DNA of 64,000 bases from DASQPR01 sp963836775 (GTDB lineage Bacteria; Actinomycetota; Actinomycetes; Mycobacteriales; Micromonosporaceae), in the NCBI GenBank assembly GCA_963836775.1, contig CAWIKR010000003.1, forward strand, positions 1,612,001 to 1,676,000, read 5' to 3'. The stretch's first letter is position 1. Each line of letters starts with the position of its first letter. Below the pieces are notes generated by a model, which was not told the DNA's origin, searched no databases, and was given only the letters and a program-made list of their open reading frames with translations. This document shows, piece after piece, positions 7,981-15,358 of this stretch. A program made the position numbers and the translations under genes.

Positions 7981-8805
7981 TCAGCAGCCGATGTCGCAGC
8001 CACCGATGGCGTGCTGATGGCCGAGCTTCGTGGTGTCGATGATCAGCGAGATGTCCAGGCTGGTCGTGGTGTCGGTGACTTCCACCTCGACCTCGTCCGC
8101 GCTGGTGCTGAACGGCGCGGCGAGCGTGTAGTCGGCGGTCGGCGTCGTCGTGCCTTCGAGGTAAGACGTCAGCGCGGTGGTGCCGAGCAGGTTCATCCGG
8201 GCTTTGTTGCCGGAGATCCAGCCGTCCACATACTTCTTCGCGTACGCCGACGCGGTTGACGGGAACGTCATCGGATCCCACTTCTGCACCGATGCGGCGT
8301 GCCACTGGTGACCGCTGGTGGCCTCGTTGGAGACGCGGAAGATGATCAGATCGCCGGCGTTGTTGTAGTAGGTCGAGTAGGTCGACCCGGCCGCGCCGTC
8401 GCTGATGACGAGAGTCCAGTGGGTGTTGATGCTGCCGTACCCGCGGATCGTGTTGGCAATGCCGGTGCTGGTGAGCAGTGCCAGGTAGGCGTTGTCGTGG
8501 CTGGCCCAGGCACTAAGGATCGCGCCTGGATAGTCGGATGGGTAGGGGTGGCTCGCCGGTGCCGTCGTGTGCGAGCCGCCACCCGGCGGCGTGGTGCTTC
8601 CGCCGGTCGGGCCGGTCGTCGCGCCGCCGGTCGCTGTCGGTGTGGCGCTCGGTGCGCCGCTCTCCGCCCCGGCGACCGGGCTCGGTGAACCGCCGCCGGT
8701 GAGCCGGCCGGTCCCGGACGTCTTCGATGTTCCGCATCCGGTCAGCAGCACCGCAATCCCACCAAGGATCGCGATCCGCCGAGCCCACGCCACCCGACCG
8801 CGCAT
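7981..8805 (-). CDS. Secreted lipoprotein of unknown function
   Basis: A 274-residue lipoprotein. A basic N-terminus and hydrophobic segment end in the lipobox LLTGC; then comes a Ser/Thr/Pro/Gly-rich spacer of about 65 residues and a globular C-terminal domain (YPGAILSAWASHDNAYLALL; NNAGDLIIFRVSN). The end is cysteine-containing (GGCDIGC). The ATG at 8805, preceded by GGAGG, is preferred over the ATG seven codons upstream. The globular part could be an NTF2-like extracellular domain but that is a guess. Confidence 0.75.
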   Translation of the reverse strand: MRGRVAWARRIAILGGIAVLLTGCGTSKTSGTGRLTGGGSPSPVAGAESGAPSATPTATGGATTGPTGGSTTPPGGGSHTTAPASHPYPSDYPGAILSAWASHDNAYLALLTSTGIANTIRGYGSINTHWTLVISDGAAGSTYSTYYNNAGDLIIFRVSNEATSGHQWHAASVQKWDPMTFPSTASAYAKKYVDGWISGNKARMNLLGTTALTSYLEGTTTPTADYTLAAPFSTSADEVEVEVTDTTTSLDISLIIDTTKLGHQHAIGGCDIGC

Positions 8806-8895
8806 GACTGCCTCCACAGACTTCATTGAGATTGCGCGGATCGTATGGGGCAGTTCGGCGATGGCGCTTCCGTCAGTCGTGAACCCGACCGGACG

Positions 8896-9363
8896 TCAAT
8901 TGGTGGCGGTGAGCATCTCGCGGCCGAGCGCCAGCGCGGCGGTCGGCGGATGCGGGTCGGACGAGCAATCCGTGTAACGGAGCTGCCGGCTGCCGACGGT
9001 CAGCGCGTAGTTGAACGCGTCGGCGCACTGGGTCGGCCCGGACGTCGCGGTCGCTTCGACGGCGAGCCTGGGATCGGCCGCGAGCGCGCGGATCGTCTCG
9101 ATTTCGGAGCCGGACAGGCTGCCATGGCGTTGCGTGCCGGCTCGGTCGGTCGCCGTCCATGAACCGTCCGCCGCCAGGTCGATGGTGTCGTGCGTGCCGG
9201 CGAAGCCGCCGGTGCGGACCAGGGTGATGTGCGGCATCGGAGTCGGCTCGGCAGCCGGTGTTCCAGCGCTGGCGCAGCCCGCGATCGCGGCTGGCGCGAC
9301 AACCACCAGTGCGACATAAATGCCCATCAATGCCGCAGCTTTGCGACAGCGATTCCTCAGCAT
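8896..9363 (-). CDS. Small secreted lipoprotein, protealysin-inhibitor-like possibility
   Basis: A 155-residue protein with a signal segment and lipobox-like IAGC. The mature part shows ITLVRTGGFAGTHDTIDLAADG, GSLSGSEIETIRALAADPRL and paired cysteines (TQCADAF, YTDCSSD). This layout resembles small actinobacterial emfourin-type protealysin inhibitors, which would fit the M4 protease 77 bases away on the other strand, but the match is by pattern only. Start taken as ATG 9363 with GAAGG upstream. Confidence 0.6.
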   Translation of the reverse strand: MLRNRCRKAAALMGIYVALVVVAPAAIAGCASAGTPAAEPTPMPHITLVRTGGFAGTHDTIDLAADGSWTATDRAGTQRHGSLSGSEIETIRALAADPRLAVEATATSGPTQCADAFNYALTVGSRQLRYTDCSSDPHPPTAALALGREMLTATN

Positions 9364-9439
9364 ATTCACAACCTTCAACGGCATGCGATATACATGCACA
9401 TCAATGCTCACCGCCACCACCCTAACAGGGGAGGATCGA

Positions 9440-11722
9440 GTGAAGTTTTCCAGAGGTGCACGTGTCGTCGGCTTTGCCGCGGCACTCGCCGTCGCCGCTG
9501 CCATAGTGGTTACCGCCACACCCGCAGCGGCCGGCCCGACACCGCCCAAGCCATCGTCGGCCCGTGACCGGGCGGCTCAGAGCGCGGCCGCGCTGGTCTC
9601 CGGCCGGCCCGCATTCCTGCACGCCAGCGCTAAGGACAAGTTCGTCCAGCGGGACGTGCTGTCATCCGGGCACACGCAGTACGTGCCGTTTGATCGCACC
9701 TACTCCGGCCTGCGAGTCGTCGGCGGCGACTTCGTCGTCGTCACCAATGACTCCGGCCAGGTGCTGTTCAATTCGGTTGCGCAGAGCCGTCCGATCGGCA
9801 ATGTGTCGGTCGCCCCGGCGATCACCGCGGCCGCGGCCGAATCGGTTGCGAAGGGCCAGCTGATTTCAGTCTCCAGCGTCGAGCCCAGCTCACTGGTGGT
9901 CTACGCGCTCGGCTCGTCGGCGAAGCTGGCGTGGGAGTCCACGGTGAACGGCATCGGTGCCGACGGCATCAGCCGGCTCAGCGTCTATGTCGACGCGCGC
10001 ACCGGCAAGGTGCTCGGCACCCAGGAGCACGTCGCCGACGGCACCGGATCGTCCGCGTACAGCGGCACCGTGACTCTGGCGACCACTCAGTCCGGCTCCA
10101 CCTTCTCCATGAAGGACCCGGTCACCACAAATCTGAGCTGCCAGGACGCCGCCAATAACACGACCTTCAGCGGCCCGGACGACAGCTGGGGCAACGGCAA
10201 CGGCACCAGCCGCGAGACCGGCTGCGTGGATGCGCTGTTCGTCGCTCAGACCGAGGTCAAGATGCTGTCGCAGTGGCTGGGACGCAACGCCATGAACGGC
10301 ACCGGCGGCGCCTGGCCGATCCGCGTCGGCCTGAACGATGAGAACGCCTTCTACGACGGCACCCAGGTGCAGGTCGGCCACAACACCGCCGGCCAGTGGA
10401 TCGGTTCGCTCGACGTGGTCGGTCACGAAATGGGCCACGGCGTGGACGACCACACTCCGGGCGGCATCTCCGGCAACGGCACCCAGGAGTTCGTCGCGGA
10501 CACGTTCGGCGCCTCGACCGAGTGGTTCGCCAACGAGCCGGCCTCGCTGGACCCGCCGGACTTCACCGTCGGCGAGGAGATCAACCTGGTTGGCAGCGGC
10601 CCGATCCGATACATGTACAACCCGTCGATCGTCGGCGATGCCAACTGCTATTCCAGCAGCATCCCGAGCCAGGAAGTGCACGCCGCGGCCGGTCCCGGCA
10701 ACCACTGGTTCTACCTGGTGGCCGAGGGCACGAGCCCGACCAACGGCCAGCCCACCAGCCCAACCTGCAACAGCACCACGGTCACCGGCCTGGGCATCCA
10801 GACCGCGATGAAGATCATGTATAACGCGATGCTGATGAAGACGACCGGAGCCAGCTACCTGAAGTACCGCACCTGGACGTTGACGGCGGCCAAGAACCTG
10901 ACCCCGAACGACTGCACCGCGTTCAACACCGTCAAGGCCGCGTGGAACGCGGTCAGCGTGCCGGCCCAGACCGGCGACCCGACCTGCACCGCGGGTGCGG
11001 CGCTGGCGCTCGCCAACCCGGGCAACCAGAGCGGCACCGTCGGCGTGGCCGCCAGCCTGGCGTTGTCCGCCAGCGGGGGCACGACGCCGTACACCTTCTC
11101 CGCCACCGGCCTGCCGGCCGGCCTGTCGATCAACGCCTCCAGCGGCGTCATCTCGGGCACCCCGACTACCGCCGGGACCTCGACTGTCAACGCGACGGTC
11201 AACGACAGTGCCAGCCACACCGCCAGTACGACGTTCACGTGGACGGTGTCACCGGTCGGTTCGTGCGGCAGCCCCGGTAACAAGATCACAAACGGTGGCT
11301 TCGAGTCCGGAAACACGCCGTGGACGGCGACCGCCGGTGTCCTCGGCAACACCTCCGGGCAGACTGCCCACGCCGGCACCAAGTACGCCTGGATGGACGG
11401 CTACGGAACCACGCACACTGACACGTTGTCCCAGTCGGTGACGCTGCCGTCCGGTTGCTCCAGCTACACGCTGACCTACTGGCTCCACATCGACACCGCC
11501 GAGACCACCACCACCACGCAGTTCGACAAGCTGACCGTCCAGGTCGGCACGACGACGGTGGCGACGTTCTCGAACCTTAACCGCGCGACCGGCTACACCC
11601 AGCGCTCGGCCAACCTGGCCGCGTTCGCCGGTCAGACGGTGACCCTCAAGTTCACCGGCACCGAGGACTCGTCGCTGCAGACGTCGTTCGTCGTGGACGA
11701 CGTGGCCATCAACGTTTCCTGA
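9440..11722 (+). CDS. Secreted M4-family (thermolysin-like) metalloprotease
   Basis: A 760-residue preproenzyme. Signal peptide to about residue 33 (AVAAAIVVTATPAAAG); FTP/PepSY-type propeptide to about 200; peptidase M4 domain about 205-510 with zinc site HEMGH at 329-333, third ligand Glu350 in TQEFVADTFGAS and the substrate-binding histidine in GPGNHWFYLV. Then an Ig-like putative-Ig (He_PIG) domain (LANPGNQSGTVGVAASLAL) and a C-terminal jelly-roll domain (NGGFESGNTPW ... SFVVDDVAI) of carbohydrate- or cell-surface-binding type. GTG at 9440 has a strong GGGGAGG ribosome site. The enzyme should act outside the cell. Confidence 0.95.
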   Translation: MKFSRGARVVGFAAALAVAAAIVVTATPAAAGPTPPKPSSARDRAAQSAAALVSGRPAFLHASAKDKFVQRDVLSSGHTQYVPFDRTYSGLRVVGGDFVVVTNDSGQVLFNSVAQSRPIGNVSVAPAITAAAAESVAKGQLISVSSVEPSSLVVYALGSSAKLAWESTVNGIGADGISRLSVYVDARTGKVLGTQEHVADGTGSSAYSGTVTLATTQSGSTFSMKDPVTTNLSCQDAANNTTFSGPDDSWGNGNGTSRETGCVDALFVAQTEVKMLSQWLGRNAMNGTGGAWPIRVGLNDENAFYDGTQVQVGHNTAGQWIGSLDVVGHEMGHGVDDHTPGGISGNGTQEFVADTFGASTEWFANEPASLDPPDFTVGEEINLVGSGPIRYMYNPSIVGDANCYSSSIPSQEVHAAAGPGNHWFYLVAEGTSPTNGQPTSPTCNSTTVTGLGIQTAMKIMYNAMLMKTTGASYLKYRTWTLTAAKNLTPNDCTAFNTVKAAWNAVSVPAQTGDPTCTAGAALALANPGNQSGTVGVAASLALSASGGTTPYTFSATGLPAGLSINASSGVISGTPTTAGTSTVNATVNDSASHTASTTFTWTVSPVGSCGSPGNKITNGGFESGNTPWTATAGVLGNTSGQTAHAGTKYAWMDGYGTTHTDTLSQSVTLPSGCSSYTLTYWLHIDTAETTTTTQFDKLTVQVGTTTVATFSNLNRATGYTQRSANLAAFAGQTVTLKFTGTEDSSLQTSFVVDDVAINVS

Positions 11723-11738
11723 TCACTCGACAGCAACA

Positions 11739-11770
11739 CGGTGGGCGGGAGCCAACGCTCCCGCCCACCG
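11739..11770 (+). terminator. Strong hairpin terminator after the M4 protease
   Basis: A perfect 14-bp stem (CGGTGGGCGGGAGC paired with GCTCCCGCCCACCG) with a CAAC loop begins 17 bases after the stop codon. No T-run, as usual in actinomycetes. Confidence 0.85.
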
Positions 11771-11892
11771 CCATGTCTGCGCCGTGTCGCGGCACCCGGA
11801 GCGACCCGATGGCCCGGCGGCTCGGACCGCGACTGCGGCGTCGTGCGAACCACGGTCGGCCTGGCCGTGACGGCGCCACGACTATGGGGTTG

Positions 11893-11922
11893 TCGCTGCT
11901 ACGAGACCTTCGGTAGCAGCGA
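11893..11922. other. Second hairpin in the convergent intergenic region
   Basis: TCGCTGCTAC and GTAGCAGCGA form a 10-bp stem around a 10-base loop. It lies between the M4 protease and the SGNH lipase, which converge, and may be a back-up terminator. Confidence 0.5.
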
Positions 11923-12009
11923 TAATCCAATAATCGCGGACACGTAGACGCCGTCCGCCAGATGCCTCGTGTTGACCAGAGAGGAGCGTCAGCGACAGCG
12001 CCGAACGCA

Positions 12010-12104
12010 GCGGGCTCGGGTTGGGCCTTCCCGAGACCTCAAAGGTCGCCCGCGGCCGATGGCCTCGTGCGGCTTAGTCCGGGAAGTTCCAACCCGAGCC
12101 CCGC
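12010..12104 (-). other. Long imperfect stem-loop downstream of the SGNH lipase
   Basis: GCGGGCTCGGGTTGG (12010-12024) is complementary to CCAACCCGAGCCCCGC (12089-12104), and the pairing continues inward through CTTCCCG/CGGGAAG, giving about 22 pairs with a bulge and a short internal loop. Inside lies a small GACCT-CAA-AGGTC hairpin. It starts 14 bases after the lipase stop on the minus strand. It may be a complex terminator or a structured RNA. Confidence 0.6.
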
Positions 12105-12117
12105 CACCGCGTAACGG

Positions 12118-12912
12118 TTAGCCCGCAGCAGAAGTGAACACCGGCAGGTAACCGCCGGACTGGCCGGCCGCCGTGGGGTGGTAGGACTCGGTGATGTCGG
12201 TGATGTTCAGCGCGTGCAGCCACTTCGTTCCGCCACTGCACAGCTGGTGGCCGACGAATATGTTGCGTACGTCGGCGAAGACGAAGTTGCCGTGGGCGCT
12301 GACGGCTGTCTTGATGATGCCGTCGATCAGGTTAATGCCCTCGTCGATCTTCGCGTGGGACGTTGAGCTGAGTCCGATGCAGATGGTCCCGAGCTGGTAG
12401 AAGACCGGGTAGTCGACGACGACGACCTTCGCGCTCGGGGCGTGCGACCGGATGTTGTTATAGGTCGTGTTGAGCAGGCCCGGCAGCGTGCTCTGGGCGT
12501 AGTTCTCGGCGCTCTGCACCGCGCTGACGCAGGCCGAGGTGCCCTGCAGCGCGCAGGTCTCCATGATGTTGGAGAAGCCCACGTCGTTGCCGCCGATAGT
12601 GATGCTGACCAGCGTCGTGGATGAGCTCAGCGCGGACAGCTGAGAACTGTTCACGGTGCTGGTGGTGGCGCCCGAGCAGGCCACCGAGGTGTACGCGGCC
12701 GGGGCGTGGGCCGAGGCCCACAGCGCCGAATAGGCGTTCGTGCTCCGGTCGCACGAGCCGCTGGAGCCGATGTAGCTGCCGGCTCCGACTCCCGATGAGT
12801 AGGAGTCGCCGAGTGCCACGTAGTGCACGGTGCTGGCGGCAGCGGCGGGGGATGCGAGTCCGAACACAGCGGCGATCGCCGCGACGGCACTCATGGCGAG
12901 GAACTTGCGCAC
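12118..12912 (-). CDS. Secreted SGNH/GDSL hydrolase (lipase/esterase)
   Basis: A 264-residue exported esterase. Signal peptide MRKFLAMSAVAAIAAVFGLASPAAAA-type, then block I GDSYSSG with the nucleophilic serine, block III GGNDVGF, and the C-terminal TESYHPTAAGQ carrying the catalytic histidine. Six cysteines suggest disulfides as in Streptomyces SGNH lipases, whose length it matches. GTG start at 12912 with a clear AAGGAGG site. Likely cleaves acyl esters of lipids or polymers outside the cell. Confidence 0.93.
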   Translation of the reverse strand: MRKFLAMSAVAAIAAVFGLASPAAAASTVHYVALGDSYSSGVGAGSYIGSSGSCDRSTNAYSALWASAHAPAAYTSVACSGATTSTVNSSQLSALSSSTTLVSITIGGNDVGFSNIMETCALQGTSACVSAVQSAENYAQSTLPGLLNTTYNNIRSHAPSAKVVVVDYPVFYQLGTICIGLSSTSHAKIDEGINLIDGIIKTAVSAHGNFVFADVRNIFVGHQLCSGGTKWLHALNITDITESYHPTAAGQSGGYLPVFTSAAG

Positions 12913-13164
12913 GATGACCCTCCTTTTGGGGTTGGGGAGGAACCGAAACGTTGGGGCGAAACGGGGAGGGCTGCGCTAATGAAACTCGCCGGTAACCTCC
13001 ATCGCATATAGACCTTTCGATGGATTGACACCAGCTGGCAAGTGTCCTTAGTGCCCAGTCAGTAACAACGAGTAGGCACGCGCGAGGTCATCGCTGCTGG
13101 GCATGGTTACCAGCAGTGATCGATCCGTCTCTATGAATTTCCGGCGGCGTCGGTGGCAACCCGA

Positions 13165-13319
13165 GATGGCGGGCCTGCACGACCGACCTGCTGCAAACGC
13201 GGGGTCGCGGCCGGTAAGCGGAGCCGCACCGAAGACGCGGGGTGGCGGGCCGGCAAGCGAGCCCCGTCAGCGGAGACGCTCCGTGGCGGGCCCGCAAGCG
13301 GACCCGCCACGAACACGCG
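13165..13319. repeat. Four imperfect tandem copies of a ~39-bp palindromic unit
   Basis: The units run 13165-13202, 13203-13240, 13241-13281 and 13282-13319. The best copy reads CGTGGCGGGCCCGCAAGCGG then ACCCGCCACGAACACGCG, so each unit can fold through GTGGCGGG/CCCGCCAC. They fill the 3' side of the 417-base gap between the SGNH lipase promoter and the next gene; bases 12913-13164 show only the lipase leader and a short AT-richer stretch. The last unit may terminate the membrane-protein gene. Confidence 0.7.
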
Positions 13320-13329
13320 ATGAATTTGG

Positions 13330-14316
13330 TTAGGCGGTTGCGAGCGCCGCTGGCTCGGCGGCGGCCGGCTCGGCGGAACGCGCTCGGATCCTGGCTGCGA
13401 CCACCCACAGGATCGTCAGCGCGCCGATGGCGTAGACCACGTGGCTGACCAGGTTGATCGTCGAGCCCTTGCCCTCGACCGGCGTCATGGTGAAGCCGTG
13501 CCAGGAGTAGGTCAGCAACGCCCCGGCCGCGGCCGCGAACCGGTGCCACGGGCCCCAGCCGGTGACCTGGGACCAGCGTGCGATCAGGTTCACGGTCGCG
13601 ATCAGGGCGACCACCATGGCCGCGACGCCGGGCCACACCGGCAGCACCTCGGCACCCATGAAGACGATGCCGGCGGCGATCGCGGCCCCGAACACCAGCC
13701 GCGGCCGGGGTGCCGCCTGCGTGGCGGTCGGTGCCGCCGGCCGCGGCCACAGCAATGCCACGGCCACCAGGCCAAGCACGATCACGGCGGAGATCAGCAG
13801 CTTCGGCGTCGATGCCAGGAAGTGCCCGTCGCCATAGGAGACCGCGAAGGTGAACGCCGATCCCGAGACGAACACGCCGATGGTGACGATCAGGCCGGGT
13901 GCTCGAAACCAGGGTTGGGCCGCCCGCGCGGTCGACCCCTCGACCAGCGCGATCGGAGTACTGATGCTCCAGACCGTGTGCAGCGTCAGCACGAAGATCG
14001 TCCATGGGATCGCGATCCCGAGCGGCTTGACGAATCCATCGTCGAGCAGATGCGCGTCGGCATAGTCCGGGTTGAACAGCGATTGCGTGAGCAGCGCCTC
14101 CTCGAACACGCCGAAGGCGAGCGCCAGCGTCACGATGGTGGGCCAGCCACGTCCGGTTCGCCGGGTCACCTCGCGGATCAGCAGCGCGCCCGCGCCGTAC
14201 ATCGTCGCCAGCGGCACGATCAGGAAGATCAGTGTGATCGGGAAGTCGCCCAGGAAGAACTCGGCGACCAGCGGTGCGAGGAAGAACAGTGCGAAGGCGG
14301 GGGCCAGCCGGCGCAT
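13330..14316 (-). CDS. Multi-pass membrane protein of unknown function
   Basis: A 328-residue integral membrane protein with about eight to nine hydrophobic helices from the N-terminus (ALFFLAPLVAEFFLGDFPITL) to the C-terminus. A conserved-looking loop has FGVFEEALLTQSLFNPDYAD followed two helices later by LHTVW; paired glutamates and a histidine in membrane segments recall CPBP-type proteases, but the canonical EExxxR motif is not present. ATG 14316 is chosen because it starts right before the first helix. Divergent from the frameshifted aldo/keto reductase; no specific function claimed. Confidence 0.75.
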   Translation of the reverse strand: MRRLAPAFALFFLAPLVAEFFLGDFPITLIFLIVPLATMYGAGALLIREVTRRTGRGWPTIVTLALAFGVFEEALLTQSLFNPDYADAHLLDDGFVKPLGIAIPWTIFVLTLHTVWSISTPIALVEGSTARAAQPWFRAPGLIVTIGVFVSGSAFTFAVSYGDGHFLASTPKLLISAVIVLGLVAVALLWPRPAAPTATQAAPRPRLVFGAAIAAGIVFMGAEVLPVWPGVAAMVVALIATVNLIARWSQVTGWGPWHRFAAAAGALLTYSWHGFTMTPVEGKGSTINLVSHVVYAIGALTILWVVAARIRARSAEPAAAEPAALATA

Positions 14317-14433
14317 GGTGAGTGTCCCTTCTGGATTTCGGATTCCTCCACCTTCGCGGTCCGCCGGCGTTGCGGGCAGTGCCATCGATCCACAGCTCCC
14401 CAGGACAAATGTCATGGGTGGCAGGATCGGGGC

Positions 14434-15286
14434 ATGACGACACCAGCACTTGCCGCGGGGACGATCCAGCTCGGCGACCTGACGGTCCCGCGGATGGGAT
14501 TCGGCGCGATGCGGCTGCCCGGTCCGTGGTGTGTGGGGCCCTCCCGCTGATCGGGCGGAGGCGATTGCGGTGGTACGCAGAGCGGTCGAGCTGGGCGTAC
14601 GCGCCATCGACACGGCCTGGTACTACGGCCGCGACGTCGCCAACGAGGTGATCGCCGAGGCGATCCGGCCGTACCCTGATGATCTGGTTTTGATCACCAA
14701 GCTCGGCGGCAACCGCACTGATGACGGTGGCTGGTTTCCCGGTCTCCACCCGGATGAGCTGCGCGCCGGCAACGAGAGGGACCGCCGGGTGCTCGGGCTC
14801 GACACCATCCCGGTGACCCACCTGCGCTGGATGGACCAGTCGGACGTCACGTTCGCGGCGGCGCTGGACGCCATGATCGAGATGCAGTCGGACCGGAAGA
14901 TCGGCCACATCGGGCTGTCCAACGTGACCGATGAACAACTCGCCTTCGCTCTGGCCAGGACGCCGATCGTGAGTGTCTCCAACCAGTTCGGCCCGACCCA
15001 GCAGGACGACTCGCTGATGGTCGACCTGTGCACCGCTCACGGCATCGCCTACCTGCCGTTCTTCCCGCTGGCCGGGGGCCGGGTGGGCCGCCACGAATCG
15101 GCGCTGGACGCGGTCGCGGCCAAGCACAGTGTGACCGCCTCCCAGCTGGCCCTGGCCTGGCTGCTGCACCGCTCGCCGGCGATCATCACCATCCCCGGCA
15201 CCTCGAAGGTGGCGCATCTGGAGGAGAACATCGCCGCCGCGGCGCTGACCCTGGACGACGAGGAAATCGCGATGCTCGTCGCCTGA
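14434..15286 (+). pseudogene. Aldo/keto reductase, single-base frameshift
   Basis: The first 32 codons (TIQLGDLTVPRMGFGAMRLPGP) are in one frame and the rest (VWGPPADRAEAIAVVRRAVELGV to the end) in the next. Removing one base near 14530 (in TGGTGTGTGG) restores a protein of about 283 residues. AKR hallmarks are the RAIDTAWYYG catalytic tyrosine region, LITKLGG with the catalytic lysine, and IPGTSKVAHLEEN near the C-terminus. Either a recent null mutation or a consensus error; many other insertions nearby favour the latter. It would reduce carbonyls with NADPH. Confidence 0.85.
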
Positions 15287-15299
15287 GACGCGAGCGAGC

Positions 15300-15324
15300 G
15301 GCGGTCCCGTCCGGGACTGCCGCC
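15300..15324. terminator. Bulged hairpin between convergent genes
   Basis: GGCGG-TCCCG can pair with CGGGA-CTG-CCGCC around a two-base loop, just after the aldo/keto reductase stop and before the convergent discoidin/beta-helix gene. Confidence 0.5.
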
Positions 15325-15358
15325 CGCCCTTGCTATTCAAACGGTGGTGCCGCCGCTG

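Noticed and set aside
13165..13319. CRISPR-like array
   Set aside because: Units are contiguous and degenerate with no unique spacers between identical repeats.
13088..15340. 750-codon minus-strand frame
   Set aside because: Runs through repeats, the membrane-protein gene out of frame and antisense of the AKR; no homology-like segment of its own.
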